DNA of 64,000 bases, taken from assembly GCF_028746185.1 (NCBI RefSeq), contig NZ_JAQIVH010000015.1:62001-126000 (forward strand). The letters are read 5' to 3'. Position 1 is the first letter of the stretch; the number at the start of each line of letters is the position of its first letter. Shown here one piece after another: positions 6,614 through 14,834 of this stretch. The position numbers were made by a program, and so were the translations under genes. The stretch is from Paenibacillus_E qinlingensis. GTDB lineage: Bacteria > Bacillota > Bacilli > Paenibacillales > NBRC-103111. The notes under the pieces are model-generated. The model did no database searches and had not been told where the DNA came from. It worked only from the letters and a program-made list of their open reading frames with translations.

Positions 6614-8944
6614 ATGCTACCTGTTGTTCAGATATCAGTTCGTTCGCTTGTAGAATATGTGTTTAGCAGTGGTAGTATTGATACGGGATTTCGTTCGAGC
6701 AAGTCATTAAGTGATGGTACGAAGGCGCATCAAAGACTGCAAAAGCAATACGGAGAATCCGATCAGCGTGAAGTGTATGTGTCAGCGGAGATTGCGTATG
6801 AGGGGCTTTCATTTGTCATAGATGGGCGTTGTGACGGGCTGTTAACTGGGACTGATGACGGCGGTACATTAACGGTAGATGAAATCAAATCGACTTCCGG
6901 AGATATTGCGCTGATTGAAGAGAATTCATACCCTGTGCACTGGGCACAGGCGATGTGCTATGCCTATATGATTGCCCATGATCGCGGGCTCCATCATATG
7001 CGAGTTCAGATGACGTACACACAGGTGGATACGGAGGAGACGCGGCATTTTGTAAGGGGAGCTTCGTACGAAGAGCTCGAACGGTTTGTGCATGAGGTGA
7101 TTCAGAGCTACTATCCGTACGCACAGGTGAAGATTGACCATGAGAAACGCAGGAATCAGAGCATCAAGGAGCTGCAATTCCCTTTTCCACAGTACCGTGA
7201 AGGGCAGCGCAAATTGGTCGGGGCGGTGTACAAAACTATCCAGGATGAGCACAAGCTGTTTGCTAAGGCACCGACAGGCATTGGCAAAACGATGTCGACG
7301 CTTTTTCCGTCGGTGAAAGCGATGGGAGAAGGGATGCTTCAGCGTTTTTTTTATTTGACGGCGAAGACGATCACGCGCACGGCGGCTGAGGAAGCATTTT
7401 ACCTGTTGCAGGACAAGGGCTTGCAGCTACAGGTGGTTACGCTAACCGCAAAGGAGAAAGTGTGCTTAAAGGACGAGGTCAAGTGTACGCCAGCACACTG
7501 TGAGTTTGCGGATGGCTACTATGATCGGGTGAATGAGGCGGTGCTGGATCTGCTCAAGCAGGAAACCGTGATGACGCGTACGGTAATTGAAAGGTATGCA
7601 CGGAAGCATCGGGTGTGTCCGTTTGAGTTTTCGTTGGATGTGGCGTATGCGGCGGATGCGGTGATTTGTGATTATAATTATATTTTCGACCCTAGGGTGA
7701 ATTTGAAAAGGCTGTTCGAGGAGCAGAAGCGGAAAACAACGCTGCTTATTGATGAGGCACATAATTTGGTGGATCGTGCACGGGAGATGTATGCCAGTGA
7801 GCTGCACAAATCGGTATTTCTTACACTACAGCGGGAGTTCAAAGGTGTGAGTAAGGAGGTCCATGACGCAGCGAAGGCGATAAATGCCTATTTCATAGCG
7901 CTCCGTAAGCAGGTCGGAGATCGAGAAATGATGGTGGAGTCAGGGCTGCCGGACTCGTTGTTGGTGCAGGTGGAAGCCTTTATAGCGGAAGCTGAAAAGG
8001 AATTGGCACGATCGGCCGGTACTGCGAGTGTAAGTGCGGGACTCTTGGATGCGTATTTCGGTGCGCAAAATTTCTTGCGCATCTCGAAGCTATATGACGA
8101 GCGGTATGTGACGCTAGCTGTGAATGATCGGAACGAGGTCAGCGTGAAGCTCGTGTGCTTAGATCCATCACATTTGTTGCGGCAAGTGGGGAAAGGGTAT
8201 CGGGTGCATGTGTTTTTCTCGGCGACGCTGTCCCCATTGTCCTATTTCATGGACATGTTAGGGGCAGGAGAAGACGATTACTCTGTGACGGTGCCGTCGC
8301 CTTTTGCTAAGGAGCAGTTGGAGGTTTTCGTGCAGCCGCTTTCGACCCGTTACCAGGATCGGGAACACAGTCGTACGCAGATCGCGCGTTCAATCTATGA
8401 GCTGGTCAAGGGACGAGCGGGGAATTATTTCGTGTTTTTCCCTTCGTATGCGTATATGAGCAGTGTGTATGAGGCATTTACGGATCTTGTAGGTGAGTCG
8501 GCGGAAGAGTCGCAGCTCAATGTACTCGTTCAGCAGGCCAAAATGACGGAGGAGGAGCGAGAGCACTTCTTATCGGCATTTCAGGCGGGGTCGGAAATGA
8601 CGTTAGTGGGTTTTGCAGTGATGGGCGGCATCTTCTCCGAGGGCATTGATCTTGTCGGCGACCGTTTAACGGGCGTCGTTGTGGTGGGCGTTGGCTTACC
8701 GCAGCTGGGGCCGGAGCGTAATCTGATCAAGGATTACATGGAGCGCACGGGCAAAAACGGCTACGACTACGCCTATGTCTATCCCGGTATGAACAAAGTG
8801 CAGCAGGCTGGCGGACGGTTAATCCGCTCCGAAACGGATCACGGTGTGCTGCTGCTGATCGACGATCGTTACTTACAGCCGCGCTATCAGCGCTTGCTGC
8901 CGGAAGAATGGCGAGACTATAAGGTGCTGCCTGTGCAGCGCTAG
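6614..8944 (+). CDS. XPD/DinG-like helicase with N-terminal PD-(D/E)XK-type nuclease domain
   Basis: A 776-residue superfamily 2 helicase. The first ~180 residues resemble a RecB/Cas4-type nuclease core, with DGRCDG, then DEIKST and a downstream HWAQAMCYAY helix. The helicase part begins with Walker A APTGIGKT (~218). It carries four cysteines (about 282, 290, 295 and 334) placed as in iron-sulphur XPD-family enzymes, the DEAH box LLIDEAHN (~377), FFSATLSP, and the C-terminal motif QQAGGRLIRS. Such enzymes unwind branched or damaged DNA 5'-3'. The LexA-type box at the promoter agrees with a role in DNA repair. It is monocistronic, with a terminator shared with the convergent alcohol dehydrogenase gene. 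It differs from B. subtilis DinG, which carries an exonuclease-type N-terminus. Confidence 0.88.
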   Translation: MLPVVQISVRSLVEYVFSSGSIDTGFRSSKSLSDGTKAHQRLQKQYGESDQREVYVSAEIAYEGLSFVIDGRCDGLLTGTDDGGTLTVDEIKSTSGDIALIEENSYPVHWAQAMCYAYMIAHDRGLHHMRVQMTYTQVDTEETRHFVRGASYEELERFVHEVIQSYYPYAQVKIDHEKRRNQSIKELQFPFPQYREGQRKLVGAVYKTIQDEHKLFAKAPTGIGKTMSTLFPSVKAMGEGMLQRFFYLTAKTITRTAAEEAFYLLQDKGLQLQVVTLTAKEKVCLKDEVKCTPAHCEFADGYYDRVNEAVLDLLKQETVMTRTVIERYARKHRVCPFEFSLDVAYAADAVICDYNYIFDPRVNLKRLFEEQKRKTTLLIDEAHNLVDRAREMYASELHKSVFLTLQREFKGVSKEVHDAAKAINAYFIALRKQVGDREMMVESGLPDSLLVQVEAFIAEAEKELARSAGTASVSAGLLDAYFGAQNFLRISKLYDERYVTLAVNDRNEVSVKLVCLDPSHLLRQVGKGYRVHVFFSATLSPLSYFMDMLGAGEDDYSVTVPSPFAKEQLEVFVQPLSTRYQDREHSRTQIARSIYELVKGRAGNYFVFFPSYAYMSSVYEAFTDLVGESAEESQLNVLVQQAKMTEEEREHFLSAFQAGSEMTLVGFAVMGGIFSEGIDLVGDRLTGVVVVGVGLPQLGPERNLIKDYMERTGKNGYDYAYVYPGMNKVQQAGGRLIRSETDHGVLLLIDDRYLQPRYQRLLPEEWRDYKVLPVQR

Positions 8945-8947
8945 GAC

Positions 8948-8991
8948 GTAAAAAGCCGCACCCCAAGGTTGACCTTGGAGTGCGGCTTCTT
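8948..8991. terminator. Bidirectional terminator between helicase and alcohol dehydrogenase
   Basis: AAGCCGCAC and GTGCGGCTT enclose an inner CCAAGG/CCTTGG stem with loop TTGA. A-rich and T-containing flanks let it serve both convergent genes. Confidence 0.85.
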
Positions 8992-9005
8992 CATGCTCGT
9001 AATGC

Positions 9006-10169
9006 CTATAGCGACATTTGGTAAATTTTCACGACATCGGCGCGAGTCAGCTTCTGGAAGTTGCCGAAATCGCCGTAAATCATGGCTTTATCGGCCATAA
9101 GCTCCATCGTGGAGTCATCGATGTTGTAATCAGCCAGTCGGCTAGGTGCGCCGATACTGGTGAAGAACGCACGCAATGCCGCGATGCCTTCCTCGGCAAC
9201 CTGCTTGTCGGATTTGCCTGCGGCATCAATACCGAAGACGCGCTGCGCGAACTGTTTGTAACGTCCCACGTTGGACTCGAGGGTGTGGGTCATCCAGTTC
9301 GGGAAGAGGATGGCCAAGCCGCCGCCGTGCGGGATATCATGGACAGCAGAAACCGCATGCTCCAGGTTGTGCGTCGCCCAATCACCGCGGATACCCATGC
9401 TTAACGTGCCGTTAAGCGCCATAGTGCCGCTGTATAGAATGGTTGCGCGGTGTTCAAGATTGTTCAGATCCTCTAACAGAAGAGGAGCTGTGTCAATAAC
9501 CGTACGCAATATCGTTTCGCTGAACCCGTCCTGTATAGGGGAGTTCGTGCCATGATGGAAGTACTGCTCAAAGACGTGAGACATAATATCGACCATGCCG
9601 TATACGGTTTGGTTTTCAGGCAAGGATGTCGTATGAGCGGGGTCGAGGATTGAGAATTTCGGGAATGAAAATGGACTTCCCCAGCCTAGTTTATCTTGGG
9701 TTTCCCAATTGGTAATAACAGAACCAGAGTTCATTTCGGAGCCAGTCGCAGCGATGGTCAGTACAGTTGCTAATGGAAGTGCGCCTGTAGCTGCTGCTTT
9801 ACGTGTTGCGATATCCCAGAAATCGCCCTCGAACTTAGCACCAACGGCGATTGCTTTCGCGCAATCGATTACACTGCCGCCGCCTACTGCAAGGATGAGG
9901 TCGATGTTATTACTACGGCACAGGGCTACGCCGCGGTGGACAGTCGTTAATCTCGGATTAGGCTCAACGCCGCTCAGTTCTACGATGGTTGCTTCTAGTC
10001 CTTGTAGGAGCTGGACAACCTTGTCATAGATGCCATTGGCTTTGATACTGCCTCCACCATAGACAAGTAAAATATTTTTCCCATACTTCGGTACTTCGGT
10101 CGTTAGTTTGTCTAATTGTCCCTGACCGAAATGTAGGGTAGTTGGATTGTGGAATGTGAAATTATTCAT
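9006..10169 (-). CDS. Iron-containing alcohol dehydrogenase, YugJ/YugK (butanol dehydrogenase) type
   Basis: A 387-residue group III alcohol dehydrogenase that reduces short aldehydes with NAD(P)H in the cytosol. The nucleotide-binding motif VGGGSVIDCAKAIA is clear. Metal-site histidines sit in MSHVFEQYFHHG and in THNLEHAVSAVHDIPHGGGLA. Length matches YugK. The start at 10169 is chosen because AGGAGG stands seven bases upstream. The next possible ATG, two codons earlier, abuts the ribosome site, and the longer frame up to 10292 has no ribosome site. It is a single gene, convergent with the helicase. Confidence 0.93.
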   Translation of the reverse strand: MNNFTFHNPTTLHFGQGQLDKLTTEVPKYGKNILLVYGGGSIKANGIYDKVVQLLQGLEATIVELSGVEPNPRLTTVHRGVALCRSNNIDLILAVGGGSVIDCAKAIAVGAKFEGDFWDIATRKAAATGALPLATVLTIAATGSEMNSGSVITNWETQDKLGWGSPFSFPKFSILDPAHTTSLPENQTVYGMVDIMSHVFEQYFHHGTNSPIQDGFSETILRTVIDTAPLLLEDLNNLEHRATILYSGTMALNGTLSMGIRGDWATHNLEHAVSAVHDIPHGGGLAILFPNWMTHTLESNVGRYKQFAQRVFGIDAAGKSDKQVAEEGIAALRAFFTSIGAPSRLADYNIDDSTMELMADKAMIYGDFGNFQKLTRADVVKIYQMSL

Positions 10170-10358
10170 GATCATACCTCCTCGAACATAACTAGGGAAT
10201 GATTCCCCTCTTACTATTGTATAGTAACCCTCAGATAAATACAAAACTAGCGAGAGATGCGAACTCACGGAAGCATATCGTCTTGTAACCAAGCCGCGTA
10301 CTCTCCGTAATGCCTTAAACTCTTCTTCTAAACTGCCCAGAAGCAGGCTGAAATACGC

Positions 10359-11084
10359 CTACCAAGGCAATTCTTCCCCCGTATCGGCAGCCAGATAAAG
10401 CGGTTGTTCATGGATGTGATCCTTATTTAGTTTGATTATATGCCGAATATTGGCTGCAGCCTCTTCTGGCGTATAGGTACCTGCATCACTCCATGACCCG
10501 TTCATAGCACTTTTTACCCAGCCAGGGTGTATCAAAAGAACACGCCCACCTTGTTTGCGAATCGTAGTGTGAATCATGGTTGATCCCATATTTAAAGCCG
10601 CTTTTGCCATACTGTACCCGAACCATGACTCTCGATGGCTTTGCCGAATACTGCCTGCTTCTGATGAAATGTTCACGATGAGCTGGCCACCTTGCATGAC
10701 CGGTTCAATTAAGTAATTCGTTAGGCGGATAGCACCGAGGGCCGTGATATTATATACCCGCTGAATCTCATCGAAATCGATAACATCCGTAACGGTTTGC
10801 TTCATATCCCCCAGAATGGCTGCATTATTAATGAGCAGCTCAAGTTTGTCGGTCTTGCTTGCGATGAACGCGGCGAACGCCTGCACACTCGCGTCGCTGC
10901 CCACATCTAGGAAGGAAGTGTGTAGGTGATCTGGAAATTGACTGCTAAGCTGAATGAATGCTTCATTCTCTGTCGTAATACCTCCAGCAAAAACAGTATA
11001 CCCTTCCAACAGATAATCCTTCACGAGTGCTAGGCCGATGCCTCTGTCTGTGCCGGAAATACATATGGATCGCTGAACTGTCAT
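10359..11084 (-). CDS. Short-chain dehydrogenase/reductase, last gene of sugar module 1
   Basis: A 241-residue classical SDR: TDRGIGLALV for NAD(P) binding, LLINNAAI, catalytic Ser in NISSEAGSI, and YSMAKAAL with Tyr and Lys of the triad. The ribosome site AAGGAGAG seven bases upstream sets the start at 11084 rather than inside the preceding gene. It follows the solute-binding protein gene by 55 bp and is probably co-transcribed with it. It is clearly paralogous to the SDR at 28328-29047 (shared VYNxxxLGAxRxxNxLIEP and the ISSEAGSI region), which sits in a matching module. Likely a sugar or polyol oxidoreductase; the substrate is unknown. Confidence 0.88.
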   Translation of the reverse strand: MTVQRSICISGTDRGIGLALVKDYLLEGYTVFAGGITTENEAFIQLSSQFPDHLHTSFLDVGSDASVQAFAAFIASKTDKLELLINNAAILGDMKQTVTDVIDFDEIQRVYNITALGAIRLTNYLIEPVMQGGQLIVNISSEAGSIRQSHRESWFGYSMAKAALNMGSTMIHTTIRKQGGRVLLIHPGWVKSAMNGSWSDAGTYTPEEAAANIRHIIKLNKDHIHEQPLYLAADTGEELPW

Positions 11085-11139
11085 ATCGACTCTCTCCTTC
11101 AAAGAAAAGAGAGGCAAATTTGCCCCTCCTGTTCTAAAC

Positions 11140-12672
11140 TTATTTACCATTCTTGGCGTATTGCGCACTGAATTCTTCGATGACTTTGTCGCCGCCTGCT
11201 TTTCTCCATTGCTCAATCGCTTGCTTCCAACCGGCTTCATCCAGCTTGCCTAGGATAAATTTCGTGCGAGCATCGTCAATGATTGGTTTCAATTCTGTGC
11301 CTTTCGTTGTTTGAGTTTCGGACACGAGCGGGTTCGTCGGATTGTTAACCGCGATCGTTTCGTTTTCTTTGATCATTTTGCCGTACTTCTCCATCAGAGG
11401 TGTTTCTTTACCTGTTGTTTTGGCTGTATATTTGGCGATCTGTAATTGCAGGTAGCTGGAGCCTACTTCGGTGTCTTGCAGCTTTTGATCAATAAATACG
11501 GGCTTGCTGTCTTCGGTCTTATAATGCTTGCCTTCAATACCCCAGCCTAGCAAATCGAGCATCTTCTGATCGGAAAGCTTGTCGTAGAAGCCAAGGATTT
11601 GTTTCAATTCGGCCTCTGTTTTCACACTTGATTTCGGGAACATGAACACGCTGTTATAGCCTACGCCGCCAGGCAGTCTTTCGCCTTTAGGACCTTGAAT
11701 TCGACTTACAACGTCCACATCTGAGCCAGGGAAGGATTTGGCAAGAGTTGCTTGATAGCCTGCGCCGTCAATCATATTCGAGATCACAGCTCCAGCCTTG
11801 CCTTGGTTGATATCATCCTTCTTCTGTTGGTTGTTCAGCACAGGGAAGTCTTGTTTAATCAACTTTTCATCATACAATTTTTTATAAAATTTCATGGCTT
11901 CAAAGTACTCTGGCGCTAAGAAATCCGGGCTTAATTTGCCGTCTTTCACTTCCCAGCTGTTCGGTGCGCCCATGATTGAAGCTACGACACCAAATCCATC
12001 CATGGTTTTCTCTTCGGTCAAGCCCACTGTATCTGCTTTGCCGTTCTTATCGGGGTCGTTCAATGTGAACGCTTTAAATACATTGTACAAATCATCTATG
12101 GTTTTCGGTGCGCTAAGCCCGACATTTTTCAACCAGTCGCTGCGGAAAATAACACCGTACGTCGCCAAATCGCGGGCACGATATAAGCCGTATATTTTGC
12201 CGTCAACTTTAATGTTGTCGAAGACAGAAGGGTTCATTTTCGATAGATTCGGGTAGTCCTTCAAATAAGGACCGACTTCCCAGAATACACCCGCACGTAC
12301 AGCGCTCAAAATATTGGAATCCTTATTGTTTTGTACAAGCAGCGCTTTGGGCAGCTCACCAGAAGCAATCGTAACATTCACCTTTTCCTTGTAGGAGGAG
12401 TTGGGGACCCAGGAGATGTCCAATTTGGTATTCGTGTAGGCTTCGATCTGTTTCTGTACTTCACTGTCCGCTTTCGGCGGCTCGGCATACATGAGGGTCA
12501 TGACACTCAGTTTCAGCGGCTCTTTGGTGGCAGGTGAACTTGCTGCGCTTGTACTCGTGCCTCCTGTTGCAGGACTTGCGTCGTTTCCACAGCCAGTAAG
12601 CAGTGCAGCAGCGCCTACCATCATACCCATCGTTGCAATTCCGGCTTTTCTCATTCCTGCATGTGTTCTCAT
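11140..12672 (-). CDS. Extracellular solute-binding lipoprotein (LipO-type), sugar module 1
   Basis: A 510-residue family 1 solute-binding protein. The signal peptide ends in the lipobox LLTGC, so it should be lipid-anchored outside the membrane. The mature part begins with a flexible Ser/Thr/Ala linker and contains the DPDKNGKADTVGLT calcium-like loop common in this family. The ATG at 12672 has GGGGAGG ten bases upstream; the longer frame to 12747 overlaps the permease gene and lacks a signal sequence. It delivers an oligosaccharide or modified sugar to the two permeases encoded just upstream. No ATPase gene is present, as usual for LplB/YtcP systems served by a shared MsmX-like ATPase. Confidence 0.92.
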   Translation of the reverse strand: MRTHAGMRKAGIATMGMMVGAAALLTGCGNDASPATGGTSTSAASSPATKEPLKLSVMTLMYAEPPKADSEVQKQIEAYTNTKLDISWVPNSSYKEKVNVTIASGELPKALLVQNNKDSNILSAVRAGVFWEVGPYLKDYPNLSKMNPSVFDNIKVDGKIYGLYRARDLATYGVIFRSDWLKNVGLSAPKTIDDLYNVFKAFTLNDPDKNGKADTVGLTEEKTMDGFGVVASIMGAPNSWEVKDGKLSPDFLAPEYFEAMKFYKKLYDEKLIKQDFPVLNNQQKKDDINQGKAGAVISNMIDGAGYQATLAKSFPGSDVDVVSRIQGPKGERLPGGVGYNSVFMFPKSSVKTEAELKQILGFYDKLSDQKMLDLLGWGIEGKHYKTEDSKPVFIDQKLQDTEVGSSYLQLQIAKYTAKTTGKETPLMEKYGKMIKENETIAVNNPTNPLVSETQTTKGTELKPIIDDARTKFILGKLDEAGWKQAIEQWRKAGGDKVIEEFSAQYAKNGK

Positions 12673-12743
12673 CGTGGTATTGCCTCCCCATATTCTTATT
12701 GTATATGAATGCATCCCAATCACAATAGCTTTCGGGAGCCTTT

Positions 12744-13622
12744 TCAACCTTTCACAGAACCGAGCATGACACCTTTGGCAAAATGCTTTTGCAGAAATGG
12801 ATACACGATCAAAATAGGCACCGTGGAAATGACAATGACCGCCATTTTAATGATTTGAGACGGAGGTGCGATGTAGTTCTGATCGAACTGCGTAGAGTCA
12901 CCGATTCCGCCTTGTGATAGGATGACGATTTGCCTTAGCCAGACCTGGATAGGCCACATTTTGGAATCGTTGATGTACAAAATGGCGTTGAAGAAGGTGT
13001 TCCAGTGTCCAACGGAATAGAATAAGGCGAATGTAGCCAGAACCGGTGCTGATAAGGGTAAAACGATGCGAAAGAGCAGTCCTACATCACTGCAGCCGTC
13101 AATCTTCGCCGCTTCCTCCAGTCCTTCAGGCAGCTGTCTAAAAAAGCTAACGACGACGATCAAATTGAATGCGCTGATCGCATTCGGGATGAGCAGGGAC
13201 CAGTAGCTATTGAGCATCCCAAGCGATTTGACAACCAGAAAAGTGGGTAGAATCCCGCCGTGGAACAGCATCGTGAATACAATCATCATCATGAAGAGCT
13301 TTCTGCCGGCGAAATCCTGTCTAGATAGCGGGTAGGCGAGCAGCGTGGTGAACAATAGATTGATGAATGTCCCGACAACCGTAATCCCGATGGTAACGAA
13401 TAAGCTGTTAACGATGATGTGTGTGGAGAAAATATAGCGATACCCTTCCAAGGAGAAGGAGGTTGGGAATAGAATGAAGCCGCGTTTGAGTACTTCTGCC
13501 GGCTCTGCGAACGAGACGGACACAATGTAGATGAACGGAAGTAAGGTAATTAAGGCGAATACGGTTAAAAAAGTATAATTGAAGCCGTCAAAGATGCGGC
13601 TGCCTAAGCTCTTATTGATCAT
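12744..13622 (-). CDS. Carbohydrate ABC permease, YtcP/LplC type, module 1
   Basis: A 292-residue membrane protein with about six transmembrane helices and the EAA loop EEAAKIDGCSDVGLLFRIVLP, which contacts the ATPase. The C-terminus PFLQKHFAKGVMLGSVKG is typical of the YtcP/LplC group. It pairs with the LplB-type permease 17 bp upstream and forms the sugar channel for the lipoprotein encoded downstream. It shares strong similarity with the permease at 26208-27071. Confidence 0.93.
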   Translation of the reverse strand: MINKSLGSRIFDGFNYTFLTVFALITLLPFIYIVSVSFAEPAEVLKRGFILFPTSFSLEGYRYIFSTHIIVNSLFVTIGITVVGTFINLLFTTLLAYPLSRQDFAGRKLFMMMIVFTMLFHGGILPTFLVVKSLGMLNSYWSLLIPNAISAFNLIVVVSFFRQLPEGLEEAAKIDGCSDVGLLFRIVLPLSAPVLATFALFYSVGHWNTFFNAILYINDSKMWPIQVWLRQIVILSQGGIGDSTQFDQNYIAPPSQIIKMAVIVISTVPILIVYPFLQKHFAKGVMLGSVKG

Positions 13623-13639
13623 TTTGCTGAATTCCCTCC

Positions 13640-14596
13640 TTAATACAGACCGCTTTCGCCCATTTTTTTGGCCATCCGGTTAGCACCAACGACCAACGCT
13701 AGTCCGATAATGGATTTGAATAAGCCGACGGCTGTGCTATAGCTGAATTGCCCTTGCTGAATACCGACATTGTAGACATACGTATCAAATACCTCGCCTA
13801 CGTCGCGGTTCATGGCGTTCAGCATGAGGAAGATTTGTTCAAAGCCTGTATCCAGGAATGAACCTAGTCGCAAAATAAACAGAATCACGATGACACTTCG
13901 TATGGCTGGGAGTGTGATGTGCCACAACTGCCGGAAACGGCCAGCTCCGTCAATTTTAGCTGCCTCATATAATTGAGGATCAACGCCTGCTAATGCGGCG
14001 AGAAAGATGATGGTTCCCCAACCGGTTTCTTTCCAAATGACCTGTGAAATGATCATTGTTCGGAACCACTCACTGGAGATTAGGAATTCGATTTTGGGAA
14101 GTCCGATGGAGGCTAGCACATCATTTACAATGCCGCCTTCTGTCGTGAAGAAAATGTAGGAAATACCTACGACGACGACCCACGATACAAAATGAGGAAT
14201 ATACACAATCGTTTGGATCGTTCGTTTAAAGACTTCTCGGCGAATTTCGTTCAATAACAGGGCCAAGATAATGGGAAGCGGGAAGAAGAATACCAAATTA
14301 TAGACAGCCATAATAATCGTATTCTTAAATAACATGGCGAAGGAGGCATCGAAAAAGAAGCGCTCGAAATGCTTTAGACCCACCCATTTGCTATGAAGCA
14401 TCCCTAATGCTGGTTGGTAATCCTGAAAAGCAATTAACAGCCCCCACATTGGAAAGTAGCGAAAAATAATGAAGTAGAGCATGCCGGGTAACGCCATCAG
14501 ATACAGCCATTTGTTTTTCAACAGGCGGTTTAACCTGAGACGTGCCTTGCTCTTAGCAACCGCATCTGATCTTAACGGTTTGGAAGTCAGTTCCAC
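13640..14596 (-). CDS. Carbohydrate ABC permease, LplB/YteP type, module 1
   Basis: A 318-residue inner-membrane permease, first gene of the module 1 operon. A basic cytosolic N-terminus precedes the first helix (NKWLYLMALPGMLYFIIF), and the EAA loop is YEAAKIDGAGRFRQLWHITLP. GTG start with AGGAGG nine bases upstream. Promoter at 14631-14659. The operon order is LplB, YtcP, lipoprotein, SDR. Confidence 0.93.
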   Translation of the reverse strand: MELTSKPLRSDAVAKSKARLRLNRLLKNKWLYLMALPGMLYFIIFRYFPMWGLLIAFQDYQPALGMLHSKWVGLKHFERFFFDASFAMLFKNTIIMAVYNLVFFFPLPIILALLLNEIRREVFKRTIQTIVYIPHFVSWVVVVGISYIFFTTEGGIVNDVLASIGLPKIEFLISSEWFRTMIISQVIWKETGWGTIIFLAALAGVDPQLYEAAKIDGAGRFRQLWHITLPAIRSVIVILFILRLGSFLDTGFEQIFLMLNAMNRDVGEVFDTYVYNVGIQQGQFSYSTAVGLFKSIIGLALVVGANRMAKKMGESGLY

Positions 14597-14630
14597 GAGT
14601 CATCGTCCTCCTTGATTGTTTGACAGCGTT

Positions 14631-14659
14631 AGCATATCGAAGCCCAGAATTGCCTTCAA
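14631..14659 (-). promoter_or_regulatory. Promoter of sugar module 1, with conserved CTGATTATTGA at the -35
   Basis: TTGAAG (14654-14659) and TATGCT (14631-14636) on the reverse strand are 17 bp apart. The sequence CTGATTATTGA overlaps the -35 and recurs at the same place in the module 2 promoter (23530-23545), suggesting a related activator contact point. Confidence 0.6.
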
Positions 14660-14777
14660 TAATCAGCAGCGCTCCACATGCAAGACGGTTCGAAAATAAG
14701 CGCAATTACGCGGTTTATAATCATTAGCGACCTCTGCCATAATCATTTGAAATCGATTCTATGCTGCACCACAACAC

Positions 14778-14803
14778 AAAAAAACCTGGCGAGTGGCCAG
14801 GTT
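14778..14803 (-). terminator. Terminator after the module 1 AraC regulator
   Basis: AACCTGGC/CGCCAGGTT hairpin with a 3-4 base loop and a run of seven U residues on the reverse strand. Confidence 0.92.
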
Positions 14804-14834
14804 CTTGTCTACTTATAACGTATGGAAAGAGTGA